Positions 44,966-53,916 of a stretch of 64,000 bases of DNA are shown here, one piece after another. The stretch lies in NCBI RefSeq assembly GCF_001189295.1, contig NZ_CP012159.1, forward strand, positions 6,278,525-6,342,524. Direction: 5' to 3'. Source of the DNA: Chondromyces crocatus. GTDB lineage: Bacteria; Myxococcota_A; Polyangia; Polyangiales; Polyangiaceae. The notes beneath the pieces were generated by a model. The model did no database searches. It saw only the letters and a list, made by a program, of their open reading frames with translations, and had not been told where the DNA came from. Position 1 is the stretch's first letter. Every line of letters begins with the position of its first letter. Made by a program: the position numbers and the translations under genes.

Positions 44966-45631
44966 ATGCGCGCGCTCAAGGTGATCCAGCAACGACGTGA
45001 CGCCACACGCGACCAGGTCCGGTCGGAGCTCGTCCGCCTGTTCCTCGCGGATCCATCCGAGCAAGGGACGACCCACGCCGTGGGGAGAGCGTATGCGCTG
45101 CTCGACACGGAGGCCCGCCGTGTGCTGGCGGCGATCCCTGGGTCCGGTCCAGCTTGCGCACCGGGTTGCTCGTTCTGCTGCCACGTTCATGCGGACGCCA
45201 CGATGCCGGAGCTCCTCACGGTTGCGACGGCTCTTCGTCGCACGCTCTCGCCCGAGGCGCTCGACACGTTGAGGCAACGCCTCGCGTCCCATGTCGCTCG
45301 CGTGGAGCAGCTCGACGACCAGGCGCGCTGGGACGCGCGGATTCCATGCGCTTTCCTCGGTGATGGCGGCCGCTGCTCGATCTATGAAGTGCGGCCGCTT
45401 CGCTGCAGAGCATTCCACTCGTGGTCGGCCACGGCGTGTCGCGCGGGGTATGAAGGCGACCTGGAGGCGGAGCCCGTGGTGAATCCTCGCCTCGATCAGG
45501 CGCTCGCTGCGATCGAAGAGGGGTTCGACCAGGCACTGGGAGAGGCGGGGCTGTCTGCCGGTGCACACCGGCTGGAGAGCGGGGTCCTGAGGTTGCTGAG
45601 CCGAGAAGCGCCAACCCCCCCTGCACGCTGA
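44966..45631 (+). CDS. YkgJ-family cysteine-cluster protein
   Basis: The protein has 221 aa from ATG. The cluster motif CAPGCSFCCHVHADATMPE is followed ~70 residues later by IPCAFLGDGGRCSIYEVRPLRCRAFH. Together these are the zinc/iron-sulphur signature of the YkgJ (UPF0153) family. It is cytoplasmic with no signal peptide. The family's function is unresolved. It sits 84 bp after the DUF1566 gene and could share the transcript. It ends convergent to the M19-like gene. Confidence 0.85.
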   Translation: MRALKVIQQRRDATRDQVRSELVRLFLADPSEQGTTHAVGRAYALLDTEARRVLAAIPGSGPACAPGCSFCCHVHADATMPELLTVATALRRTLSPEALDTLRQRLASHVARVEQLDDQARWDARIPCAFLGDGGRCSIYEVRPLRCRAFHSWSATACRAGYEGDLEAEPVVNPRLDQALAAIEEGFDQALGEAGLSAGAHRLESGVLRLLSREAPTPPAR

Positions 45632-45784
45632 AGCTCGAAGGCACGCGGACGCAAGGGGGCCAGAAAGGGCCGATTCCCGAGGAGGGCGCTCCGCCCACCG
45701 CCCATTTTGCGCCGGAAGCTCAGCGGGAGGACGCCGACGGCGACGAGGTCGAATCTGGACCTCGCTCGTCGGCTCGCCCGCGGG

Positions 45785-47821
45785 TCATTTGCAGCGCGGG
45801 CCCGTCCAGGTGAGGTTGCACTGGTTGGAGATGCACTCACGGGCATAGACGCAGGCCGCGCCAGCCCCCTTCTTCACCTGGCAGGCCCCGGCGTTCGTTC
45901 CCCAGCCGCAGTACTTCCCTGCCCCGCACTGCGCATCGGCCGTGCAGAGGCAGGTGCCGCTCTGGATCGTGCAGGGGGCCGAGGAGCAGTCCCCGGTCGT
46001 GCACTCCGCGTCGAAGCGGCAGGATTCCCCGAGGTCCTTCGAGGCGGGCGCATAGGCCTTGCCGCACTGGGTCGGGTAGGAGGCCTCCCGCTGCGCGACG
46101 GGGACGTAGGCGGCGACGCCGCTGGGATCGACGTCGTTGGCTGGGTCAGCCATGCCGGAGCGGGGTCCCGAGGCGCGCTCCCACATGCGGATGAACGACT
46201 CCGCGGAGCTGCGCAGCGGGCCCGTGTTGGCGCCGAGGCGGTCGAGATCCTGGATGAGGTCCGGCAAGAGGCCCACGTGCGCGAGTCCCTTCTCGTCGAA
46301 GTCGGTACCCAGGCGGCCCGGACCGGACACCTTCTGGGCGTGCGCCTGGGCATCCGCCTCGGCCTGGAAGCCCGCCGAGCAAGCGCCATGCGGCCCGAAG
46401 CGGGGCCTGACCTGCTGGATGAAGCCGTTCATGTCGGCGCCGAACGCCATGGGGACCTTCAGGCCCATGCGACCGAACTCGTAAGCCTGCGCGAAGGAGC
46501 GGCTGGAGCCCTGGCAGGTGTTGGCGACGGGGGTCCGGGTGTAGTCCCGCGTCTCCTCGTGTGCGGTGCGCAAGCCGAACATCCCGCCGGTGCGGCGCAG
46601 CATCTGGATGACCCACGCGGGCGTCGTCTTCTCGTGCGCGGCCTGCTTCGGCGCCATGATCTCGCGGAAGTGCCCGTGGGACAGGTAGAGCGGGTAGTAA
46701 GCGTTCTGCTGCGCCAGGGCGTAAGCGTCCTGGATCCCGCGCTCGGAGAGGTGGGCCAGATCGATGAGCATGCCCTTGGTCATCATCGCCTGGATCAGCG
46801 TCCGGCCTTCGGTCGTCAGGCCACGGACGTTGCGGCAGTTGCTGTCGACGTCGAAGCCGAGCGTCACGCTGTCCGTCGTGACGCCACAGTCGTGATCGAC
46901 GTGGCAGTTCTTGGTGAACTGCGCGATCTGGAAGATGGGGTTGTGGAGCGCGGCGCCGCCGAAGCGGTTGTCGAGCTGATGCACGGGCTGCAGCGTGCGC
47001 ACGCCCATGGTGTGGAAGCGGTTCAGCTCCGACAGCGCATCCTTGTTGCCGAACAGGTTGCTGACCTCGATCGAGAGCACGATCGCGAGCTTGCCGGCCT
47101 GGATGATCTGACGTGCGTGGGCAGGAGAGAGCGCGACTTCGACCCAGGACGAGCGCTGGGCGACGAAGTCGTGCACCATCTGGATCTGGATCTCGACATC
47201 CCGCATCTCGTCGCAGGGGCGGCTGCGGTTCTGGTCGGGCAGCAGGCTGCAGAGGAAGTCGTTGCCGACCGCCGAGACGACCACGAGGTTCATGCCGCGA
47301 TCGTGGGCGCTGCGCATCCAGCCCTCCCACGCCTGCTGGTGCGCGATGGTGTCCCACCGGGGCCACTCGGAGCCGAACCTGGAGCGGCCGAGGTGGAGAC
47401 CCGTGTCCCCTTGTGTCCCTTCGACTTGCCCGATGACCTCCGAGGCGGCTGCGCCGCCCACCCAGAAGAGCTGGTGCAGGAGAGGGACCCCGCTCAGATC
47501 GACGCTGGCGTTGTCCGGGCACATGTCGAGGAGGCCCGAGAGATCCTGCTTCACGCGGGCATGGTCACTCGGCGGCATTCCTCCATCGCAGTCGTGCAGC
47601 CCACCCGCGTGGCTTCCGTGGAACCACCCTCCACCGAAGGCCTCTTCGGCCATCATGTGGTGGTGGAGTTCGGCGAACCCGGTGACCGGCGTCGTCGACT
47701 CGGCCTGATCCTCACCCACGATCTCGTCATGCTCCTCCAGCGCTGGGTCGGGCTCGACGCCACATGCAGGAGACATCGCGAACGCGAGGAGGACGGAGGC
47801 AATGGTGAGGGAACGGATCAT
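45785..47821 (-). CDS. M19-like (renal-type) dipeptidase lipoprotein with Cys-rich tail
   Basis: The protein has about 678 aa from ATG 47821. A lipobox (LLAFAMSPAC) marks export. An amidohydrolase/M19-like domain carries an N-terminal His-rich motif (FAELHHHMMAEEAFGGGWFH), IVLSIEVSNLFG, VDHDCGV, LIDLAHLSERG and LYLSHGHFRE. These hold the His, Asp and Glu needed for a two-metal centre. After ~residue 570 there is a Cys-rich module with about 14 Cys (CRFDAECTTGDC, CTADAQCGAGKYC) like secreted disulfide knots. It is larger than usual dipeptidases (~330-420 aa). Substrate unknown; a dipeptide or D-amino-acid ester is the family default. Confidence 0.75.
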   Translation of the reverse strand: MIRSLTIASVLLAFAMSPACGVEPDPALEEHDEIVGEDQAESTTPVTGFAELHHHMMAEEAFGGGWFHGSHAGGLHDCDGGMPPSDHARVKQDLSGLLDMCPDNASVDLSGVPLLHQLFWVGGAAASEVIGQVEGTQGDTGLHLGRSRFGSEWPRWDTIAHQQAWEGWMRSAHDRGMNLVVVSAVGNDFLCSLLPDQNRSRPCDEMRDVEIQIQMVHDFVAQRSSWVEVALSPAHARQIIQAGKLAIVLSIEVSNLFGNKDALSELNRFHTMGVRTLQPVHQLDNRFGGAALHNPIFQIAQFTKNCHVDHDCGVTTDSVTLGFDVDSNCRNVRGLTTEGRTLIQAMMTKGMLIDLAHLSERGIQDAYALAQQNAYYPLYLSHGHFREIMAPKQAAHEKTTPAWVIQMLRRTGGMFGLRTAHEETRDYTRTPVANTCQGSSRSFAQAYEFGRMGLKVPMAFGADMNGFIQQVRPRFGPHGACSAGFQAEADAQAHAQKVSGPGRLGTDFDEKGLAHVGLLPDLIQDLDRLGANTGPLRSSAESFIRMWERASGPRSGMADPANDVDPSGVAAYVPVAQREASYPTQCGKAYAPASKDLGESCRFDAECTTGDCSSAPCTIQSGTCLCTADAQCGAGKYCGWGTNAGACQVKKGAGAACVYARECISNQCNLTWTGPRCK

Positions 47822-48006
47822 GTTCACCCGGCTGGAGGAAGGGATTGTGCGTGTGGAGTCGTCGCCGGAGTAACATGCACCGGTATGAATGTCAGCACGT
47901 GACGAAGCGTGCGATCCTGCGATTCCGGGCTGGTGATGCCATTGCATGAATGGCGGAATCGAACGACGTGGTGCGGGGTTCGGATCGCGCTGGACGCGCG
48001 TGTCGA

Positions 48007-48936
48007 TCACGCCGCGCCGGCATGATGTCTCAGCGCACGCACCAGCCAGCCCCATTCCCGCAAGGATTCAGTCATGGGGGGTTGTCCGTTCATCGTCGAG
48101 ACCAGCTCCCAGTACCGCGCTGCGCGTGGGTCTTGCCGGTCGGACTGCATGCGCAGGCTCGCGAGGAACACCGCGTCGGCCGGCGCGCCGTGCGCTGCTG
48201 CCATGGCTCGGAAGATGGAATGGATGCGCTCGGCGACCTCGGGCGCGGTGGGGGGCACGCCGCGCTCGATGGCCTCGCGCCCCAGACGTATCCCCTCCCC
48301 GCTCGCGCGCTGGTACGCGGCGCCATCGAAGCCTTTCTTCCACAGGGTCGTCGCCTGCCCTCGCATGCTCTCGACGAAGGAGGGATCGTTGATCAGGGCT
48401 GCAAGCTCGATCCACGCATCGATCTGTTCCGGCGTGGGCTCGTCCGGAAGCTGGGGCGTACTGAATTCGATCGTCTGCTGGAGCCACTCGGGGTCGATGG
48501 GCATTCCATCGGCCACCTGCTGATAAAAACGTTCAATCGCAGTCTGGCGCTCGTTTCGGGATAGTCTGGTCACGGTCCACAGCCTCCTCAGGTCGTGCTC
48601 GGCGAGCTCCGAGCGGAGCGCGGCGCGAAGAGCAGATGCCGTCTGTCGCAGGGAAGCGATGTGCGCCTCGATCGCGGTGAGCCGCAGTCGCATGGCCTCC
48701 GGGAGCGGCAAGTCACGGTGGAGCACCGCCTGGATCGTCGGCAAGCCGAGCCCTGCCTCGCGCAAGGTGCGGATGAGATCGATGCGTGCGAGAGCCCGCT
48801 CGGAGTAGAGTCGGTAGTTGCCTCGCGATCGCCCGGAAGGAGGCAGGAGGCCTTCGTCCGAGTAGAAGCGGAGGGTCTTGACCGGGACCCCCGTTCGTCG
48901 TGCCAGCTCACCGATGGTCAGGCGCTCTTTCGCCAT
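48007..48936 (-). CDS. MerR-family transcriptional regulator
   Basis: The protein has 309 aa from ATG 48936. The N-terminal MerR helix-turn-helix and wing are clear (TIGELARRTGVPVKTLRFYS, then GNYRLYSERALARIDLIRTL). A coiled dimerisation helix (~75-105) is followed by a ~190-residue helical C-terminal domain with no Cys cluster. It is therefore a ligand-type, not metal-type, MerR protein. The C-terminal domain resembles TipAS-like helical bundles. No divergent target gene: the neighbour at 48996 is on the same strand. Confidence 0.85.
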   Translation of the reverse strand: MAKERLTIGELARRTGVPVKTLRFYSDEGLLPPSGRSRGNYRLYSERALARIDLIRTLREAGLGLPTIQAVLHRDLPLPEAMRLRLTAIEAHIASLRQTASALRAALRSELAEHDLRRLWTVTRLSRNERQTAIERFYQQVADGMPIDPEWLQQTIEFSTPQLPDEPTPEQIDAWIELAALINDPSFVESMRGQATTLWKKGFDGAAYQRASGEGIRLGREAIERGVPPTAPEVAERIHSIFRAMAAAHGAPADAVFLASLRMQSDRQDPRAARYWELVSTMNGQPPMTESLREWGWLVRALRHHAGAA

Positions 48937-48995
48937 GGGGGACACCGTGCAGTCTCCAGCAGAGGGAGGGTCAAGCCCGCTGTTGGCAGTGGCCT

Positions 48996-49520
48996 TCAGA
49001 GCTGGGCCTCCGTGGCCCTGGCCAGGATCGTGTCGACCGTCTGTTCCGGTGAGAGCTGCGAGGTATCGAGCCAGAGGCCGAGCCTCGGGGTCTCCATGCG
49101 GAGCACGGTGTCGAGGGCCTCGAGAGGATACGAGCCATAACCATCCTTGCCTCGGGCGGCATTCCGAGCACGGATGACTTCGGGCTCCGCGACGAGGACG
49201 ACGAGGTGCCTTGGCCGACTGCACACGGCGTCGAGCCAGAAGCGGAGCCGATCGCCCACGGCGATGTCCTGGAGGACGGTGGTGAACCCTGCGGCCGCAT
49301 AGGCGTCGGCGACCGCAGCCGACAGGCGGTAGCGCAGGTCGAGCTGACGGAGCGCTTCGTCCGAGGGGTCCGGGGTCATGTCGACCCGACCACGCACGAT
49401 CATACGTCTGTAAGCATCGCCACTGACGCTCACGCCTCGCTCGAACCGCTCGGCCAGGAGGCGGGCGATGGTGGACTTCCCGGCCGCGGACACGCCCGTG
49501 ATCATGTAGACGGCGCTCAC
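48996..49520 (-). CDS. Small P-loop kinase/NTPase
   Basis: The protein has about 174 aa from GTG 49520; a TTG at 49556 would add 12 residues. Walker A is ITGVSAAGKSTIARLLAERF at the very start. Then come SVSGDAYRRMIVRGRVDM, HLVVLVAEPEVIRARNAAR and a short lid. The fold matches small-molecule kinases (adenylate/shikimate-kinase style or zeta-toxin-like P-loops). No toxin partner is present. Substrate unknown; it lies 60 bp upstream of the MerR gene on the same strand and may share its transcript. Confidence 0.75.
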   Translation of the reverse strand: MSAVYMITGVSAAGKSTIARLLAERFERGVSVSGDAYRRMIVRGRVDMTPDPSDEALRQLDLRYRLSAAVADAYAAAGFTTVLQDIAVGDRLRFWLDAVCSRPRHLVVLVAEPEVIRARNAARGKDGYGSYPLEALDTVLRMETPRLGLWLDTSQLSPEQTVDTILARATEAQL

Positions 49521-49771
49521 AGGGGTACGCCTAGGGGGCGGGAGGCTCGAACGCAAGCGGGGGCGATCTCCCCTACGAATGTGGGGTGACGGGTCGCTGC
49601 GCTCACGCTGCGCGCTGGCGCGGTAGACTGCCCACGATCACGCGGACCACAGGCTGATGTGCCGCAAATCGCGGGTGATGCAGGCCTCGAGGGAGAAAAC
49701 CAGAAGGAAGACGAAAAGTTCGTGCGGCGCGTCAGAGATTGTCGTGCTAGGGTCGGCCCCCTTGACAGCAT

Positions 49772-49847
49772 GGGTCGATAGCTCAGTCGGTAGAGCTGCG
49801 GGCTTTTAACCCGTAGGTCCAGGGTTCGAGTCCCTGTCGACCCACCA
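49772..49847 (+). tRNA. tRNA-Lys (anticodon TTT)
   Basis: Full cloverleaf: acceptor GGGTCGA pairs with TCGACCC, D-arm with AGTCGGTAGA, anticodon stem GCGGG/CCCGT around CTTTTAA (anticodon TTT), T-arm AGGGTTCGAGTCCCT, and an encoded CCA at 49845-49847. The promoter is probably near 49745-49755 (GCTAGGGT resembles an extended -10). tRNA 3' ends are common integration sites, but this one is not duplicated at the island's right end, 12 kb downstream. Confidence 0.95.
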
Positions 49848-50273
49848 TCTGAAAAACACTGAGGTTTTCGTCGAGTGGACGAGGCGCCTCAGAGAGGGGT
49901 TCGGAGCCCCATCCTCCACGCGATGACCGCGCCGGGAGGCGAAGCATCACCCTGAGGGCGTCGCGCTCCCATGGGCGTGGACCTGAGGGGCGACACGCCG
50001 CGACGGTGGCGACGATGCGCCGCACCACCCGGTGCACCGCGACATCGACGCTTGGTCAGACGCCCTCGTCTGGGCGTTGGGCGACGCTTCCGGAGAGCAA
50101 CATCCCAGCAACGTGACGATCCGCGTGTGGGGAGCACGTTCTGTGCTCGGCGATCGGCTCCACGAGGCGATCGCTCGGGCGGAAGGAGGGTTGACAGTCG
50201 CGGGCCTGGAAGGTGTTTTTGCGAACGGGAGTTCGTTCCATCCCTGATCCAAACGTTCCCCAGGAGAGACCCC
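49848..50273. other. Region between tRNA-Lys and the M20 peptidase
   Basis: About 425 bp with no convincing gene. A short open frame (50032-50247) lacks homology signals. The M20 ribosome-binding site (GGAGAG at ~50262) is at its end. Confidence 0.4.
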
Positions 50274-51635
50274 GTGAGCGATGACGTCACCCTCCTTCGT
50301 GCCCGTGTTCTGGCGCTGATGCCCCAGGCCAAGTCCGATCTCGCGGACATGGTCGCCTACCGCTCGGTGCACGCCCCGCAAGACAACCCGCCTGCGGACT
50401 GCGAGCACATGGTCACGTGGCTGCAGCAGGTGTTCACCAAGGCTGGCTTCGCCGAGGTCGAGACCCATGTCACGTCCGACGGCTCCAAGACGGTCACCGG
50501 CATCAAGCGCGGGCCTGAGGGGGCCCCCACCGTGCTGCTGTACTTCCATCACGACGTGCAGCCAGTTCCGGACGAGTCGCAGTGGGACACGCCCCCCTGG
50601 ACGCTGACGGATGGGAAGGACAAGCGCTGGTACGGCCGCGGCGCGGCGGACTGCAAAGGCAACATCGCGGTGCACCTCACGGCCATCCGCGCGCTCGGCG
50701 ACAACCTCCCGGTGACGCTCAAGATCGTGGGCGAGGGCTCCGAGGAGCAGGGCACTGGCGGTCTGGAGGACTTCGTCCCCGAGAACCCGGATCTGCTCGC
50801 GGCCGACGCCATCCTCGTGGCGGACGCGGGCAATTTCCAGGCAGGGATTCCGACCCTGACCACGTCGCTGCGAGGGGTGACGAACGTGCGCGTCACCGTC
50901 GATACCCTGGAAGGACCCATGCACTCGGGTCAGTTCGGTGGACCGGCCCCCGACGCGCTCGCGGCGCTGATCTCCATGCTGGCCACGTTGCGCGACGCCA
51001 AGGGCGACACCACGGTCAAAGGCTTGCCGAGTGACCAGACCTGGCCGGGGCAGCAATACGATGCGGACCAGTTCCGCACCGACGCCCGCGTCCTGCCCGG
51101 CGTGGATCTGCTCGGCGATGGAACCGTGTCGGACATGCTGTGGGCGCGGCTCGCGGCGACCGTCATCGGCATCGACTGCCCCTCGGTGGACGACGCGACC
51201 CCTGCCGTTCAGGCCAAGGCGCGGGCGCTCATCAGCATGCGGGTGCCGCCTGGCATCGACGCCGAGGTCGCGCAGCGGGCCCTGATGGATCACCTGACGG
51301 CCGTCGCGCCCTGGAAGGTGAAGCTCACCGTCGAGCCGATGATCGTCGGTCAGCCTTTCGTCGCGGCGACCAAGGGGCCTGCCCACGATGCGATGGTCGC
51401 CTCGCTGAGCGCAGCCTACGAGAAGGACGTCGTCTCCCTGGGCCAGGGCGCTTCGATTCCGCTGTGTAACGTCTTCCAGACGACGTTCCCCAAGGCGGAG
51501 ATCATGCTGCTCGGCGTGGAAGAGCCCAAGGCGCTGATCCACGCGCCGAACGAGAGCGTGGACCCCAGCGAGATCGAGAACATGTCCCTCTCCCTTGCGC
51601 TCTTCCTGCAGAAGTTCGCCGCCGCCCGGTCCTGA
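50274..51635 (+). CDS. M20-family metallopeptidase
   Basis: The protein has about 453 aa from GTG 50274 behind GGAGAG. Two-metal M20 motifs appear in order: LLYFHHDVQPVP (His and Asp ligands), YGRGAADCKGN, GEGSEEQGTGG (catalytic and ligand Glu) and APNES with a late His. The dimerisation domain lies in the middle (~190-300). M20 enzymes are di- or carboxy-peptidases and related deacylases; the real substrate is unknown. The final ~102 codons (from 51327) are repeated at 62093, where only this 3' end survives. Confidence 0.9.
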   Translation: MSDDVTLLRARVLALMPQAKSDLADMVAYRSVHAPQDNPPADCEHMVTWLQQVFTKAGFAEVETHVTSDGSKTVTGIKRGPEGAPTVLLYFHHDVQPVPDESQWDTPPWTLTDGKDKRWYGRGAADCKGNIAVHLTAIRALGDNLPVTLKIVGEGSEEQGTGGLEDFVPENPDLLAADAILVADAGNFQAGIPTLTTSLRGVTNVRVTVDTLEGPMHSGQFGGPAPDALAALISMLATLRDAKGDTTVKGLPSDQTWPGQQYDADQFRTDARVLPGVDLLGDGTVSDMLWARLAATVIGIDCPSVDDATPAVQAKARALISMRVPPGIDAEVAQRALMDHLTAVAPWKVKLTVEPMIVGQPFVAATKGPAHDAMVASLSAAYEKDVVSLGQGASIPLCNVFQTTFPKAEIMLLGVEEPKALIHAPNESVDPSEIENMSLSLALFLQKFAAARS

Positions 51636-51853
51636 GCCGACGGGGCACCACGTCGGGCCCGGCGGTGCCGTATCTCGGCGTCGTCGGGCAGAGAAGTCCG
51701 GCATCGACGCACCCTCGAAGCAGGAGCGCCGCTCTTTGGCCTCTGAAAGGCCCTGAAGATGGCGGCCGGTTGGTGGCCGAGTCCCCCCTGCCCGGAGGGC
51801 ATCGTTGTGTTGTCGTTGTCCTCACGACCGAGCCACGGCAACCATCTCGCGCC

Positions 51854-52582
51854 ATGAGTGAGTCCTTCCTCCACCTCTTCCAGGAGGTGGTGTCCGTGCT
51901 GCGCAGCCATCCCGAGGTGGTGGTGTACGACGTGACGGTACGGTCGCCCGCGTCGGAGCTGGACATCACCGCCGCGGAGAGGGCGATGAGGCGGCCCATG
52001 CCAGATGATCTGCGCGCCTTCTACCGAGCCCACGACGGCGTGTTCCTGTCCTGGGGACTCGAGGGGCGTGATGTCACGGAGCCGCTCGAACCCTTTGGCT
52101 TTCCCGAGTACGGAGCACCGCCAGGCGTGATCAACCTCTTGCCCGTTGCGAAGGCCTTCTCGGCGAACTGGGTGGCTCGCGATCTGATCAACTGGCCCGC
52201 GGAGGCGCATCGGGTGATCTACGGCGTCGAGGCGGAGGACGACGAGGAGGACGACGACGGCCCGGAGCGCGTTCGCGCCGCGCTGCTGGACCACGACTCC
52301 AGATACCAACCCACCAGCTTGGTACTCGGGCCACCAGACCAGCCGGCGTGGACCCTGATCGCTCACGATCACGGGGCCGACATGCTGTCGTCATCGCTTT
52401 CGACGTTCACCACGTACCTGGCGGTGACGCTGGCGAGGTGGGGGACGAACCGCATGCCGGTCTACAGGCCCGTCCGGACCCGTGGAACAGCGACGCCTGG
52501 CGTGCCGGTGATCGATGGGCCGAAGGAGCACCCCTCGCTCGACGAGATCGTGGAGGAGCTGAGGAAGAGCGCTGCAAGTTGA
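51854..52582 (+). CDS. SUKH (SMI1/KNR4) family protein, intact copy
   Basis: The protein has 242 aa from ATG. It has the SUKH opening ITAAERAMRRPMPDDLRAFY, then RAHDGVFLSWGLEG and a central acidic run (EAEDDEEDDDGPERV). The C-terminal half (DQPAWTLIAHDHGADMLSSS) is well conserved in the second copy. Bacterial SUKH proteins often act as immunity proteins against secreted nuclease toxins, or as regulators of wall synthesis in fungi. No toxin gene is adjacent, so immunity is inference. It lies 218 bp after the M20 gene in both copies. Confidence 0.85.
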   Translation: MSESFLHLFQEVVSVLRSHPEVVVYDVTVRSPASELDITAAERAMRRPMPDDLRAFYRAHDGVFLSWGLEGRDVTEPLEPFGFPEYGAPPGVINLLPVAKAFSANWVARDLINWPAEAHRVIYGVEAEDDEEDDDGPERVRAALLDHDSRYQPTSLVLGPPDQPAWTLIAHDHGADMLSSSLSTFTTYLAVTLARWGTNRMPVYRPVRTRGTATPGVPVIDGPKEHPSLDEIVEELRKSAAS

Positions 52583-52647
52583 GCCGAGGCGGAGGGTGGC
52601 TTCCGCGTGAGCGCATGAGGCACTGCCGCCCTCGCACCGTCCATCGC

Positions 52648-53847
52648 CTACGCGCCGCTCGATTGCCAGCGGAGCACCTCCAGAGCGACGGCGACGTGGA
52701 CGCGACTGTGCTCGAGCGGCCGCGGCAGGAGCTCTTCTGCCCGGGCGAGCCGACGAAGCAGGGTGTTGCGGTGCGTGCGGAGGCGCGCTGCAGCGCGGGA
52801 TGCGTTGCACCCTTCGTCGAGGAAGGTCCGCAGGGCATCCTTGATCTCCGGACTGGCCGATTCGAGTGCACCCAGGGTGTGCTTGATGAACTGGTCTGCG
52901 CCCTCTGGGTTGTGCGTGACCAGGGAGACGAGGCGGACCTCATCGAAACGGACGATGCGTTGCTCGGAGCCGAGACGTGCGACCATGCGCCGCGTGGTGA
53001 GCGCGTCCAGGTGGCCACGGCGAAAGCCCTGAATCCCCTGCCCTCTCGATCCGATGGCGAGCCGGATGCCCTCGAGCTGCCGGATCACCAGGCTCAGGCG
53101 CTCGACGTCCGGCTCGGCCCCTCCCGGCACCCACACCCACAGCGTCGCCGCGCTGGCGATGATGAGGAGAGGACGTGGCGCGCCTGAGGCACGGCTCAAG
53201 GCGTCAGCCACACTTTCCAGAGCGCTGAGGTCTGGCTCGATGTGATCGCTCCAGACGACGGCAGCTCGGTGAGCCTGGTCGAGCTCGTAGCCTAGCCGCC
53301 GTGAAGCGTCCCCAGGGCTGAGCGGAGCGCCGTCCAGGAGGAGCGCAACGACCTCGCGCCGCTCGGCGTGGGTGCCCCGGGTCAGCTCGTCGCGTTCTGC
53401 TTTCATCTGCGCGGAGATGTCCGCGATCGTCGCGTCGATGAACGACGAGATGGATCGTGCCGACACCTCGAGAAGCTCACGCAGCTCGTCCGGCCGGGAA
53501 GTCAGCTCGAAGGCAATCGACATCCACCGCAGCCAGGCCGCGTTCTGCCCTGTCCGGTAAGCGTTCAGTGCCGACTCGCTCACCCCACGTCGCACGAGGT
53601 CGCGTGCAATGCCGAGGGGCTCGGCGCCAAGGTTGGGTGCCACGGGCGCCGCCGGGTCGCGAAGATTGGACGCCGCCCAGTGAAACAGGTTCGCGCGATT
53701 CGTTCTGCGCGTGGCCGCGGCGAGCACCGGGTCGTCGGCGATGGCCTTCATGTTCTCGACCGAGAGCGTCGCCCGGTCGATCTCTTCGATCCAGTCCGGT
53801 GGCGCGTTCAGGACCCTCTCGGCACCACGCCGCATCAACTCGCGCAC
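52648..53847 (-). CDS. PucR-like regulator, left copy (probably 5'-truncated)
   Basis: The protein has about 399 aa from GTG 53847; ATG 53835 is an alternative. Helical N-terminal region (GAERVLNAPPDWIEEIDRAT), a GGDEF-degenerate/PucR-like middle (LLIIASAATLWVWVPGGAEP, DVERLSLVIRQLEGIRLAIG) and a C-terminal HTH_30 (NASRAAARLRTHRNTLLRRL). PucR family proteins activate catabolic genes. In frame, codons continue upstream into a 10-bp perfect hairpin (53861-53887) where the island begins. The start could therefore be native, or replaced by island sequence. The sister copy begins at 63397. Confidence 0.75.
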   Translation of the reverse strand: MRELMRRGAERVLNAPPDWIEEIDRATLSVENMKAIADDPVLAAATRRTNRANLFHWAASNLRDPAAPVAPNLGAEPLGIARDLVRRGVSESALNAYRTGQNAAWLRWMSIAFELTSRPDELRELLEVSARSISSFIDATIADISAQMKAERDELTRGTHAERREVVALLLDGAPLSPGDASRRLGYELDQAHRAAVVWSDHIEPDLSALESVADALSRASGAPRPLLIIASAATLWVWVPGGAEPDVERLSLVIRQLEGIRLAIGSRGQGIQGFRRGHLDALTTRRMVARLGSEQRIVRFDEVRLVSLVTHNPEGADQFIKHTLGALESASPEIKDALRTFLDEGCNASRAAARLRTHRNTLLRRLARAEELLPRPLEHSRVHVAVALEVLRWQSSGA

Positions 53848-53860
53848 ACGCTTCGATGCA

Positions 53861-53887
53861 AGAGCCCCGGCCAGACACCGGGGCTCT
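53861..53887. promoter_or_regulatory. Perfect 10-bp hairpin at the left island edge
   Basis: AGAGCCCCGG (53861-53870) pairs with CCGGGGCTCT (53878-53887) around CCAGACA. Neither strand has a T-tract. It stands between the regulator start (minus) and the prim-pol gene (plus), so it may be an operator, a bidirectional stop or a recombination site. It marks the best estimate of the left island boundary. Confidence 0.5.
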
Positions 53888-53916
53888 CGCGGGGGTCGAC
53901 CGGAGGAGGATCGACG

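Larger units (their letters stand above)
51327..53860. repeat. Left copy of a long direct repeat flanking the island
   Basis: The sequence from 51327 matches 62093 onward with a constant offset of 10766 bp up to ~51930. After a 17-bp gap in the right copy the offset is 10749 bp, to the window end (64000 corresponds to 53251). It covers the M20 3' end, the SUKH gene and the regulator. Protein differences counted: 1 of the last 98 M20 residues, about 18 of 194 in SUKH, 8 of 187 in the regulator. The true right limit (placed here at the hairpin, 53861) is an inference because its counterpart lies beyond the window. Confidence 0.85.

Noticed and set aside
49772-49847. tRNA-Lys as the island's attachment site
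   Set aside because: The 3' end of the tRNA is not repeated at either island edge, and the left edge is ~4 kb away inside duplicated genes.
50032-50247. 71-residue plus-strand frame between the tRNA and M20 gene
   Set aside because: No ribosome-binding site, no recognisable motif and weak codon bias.
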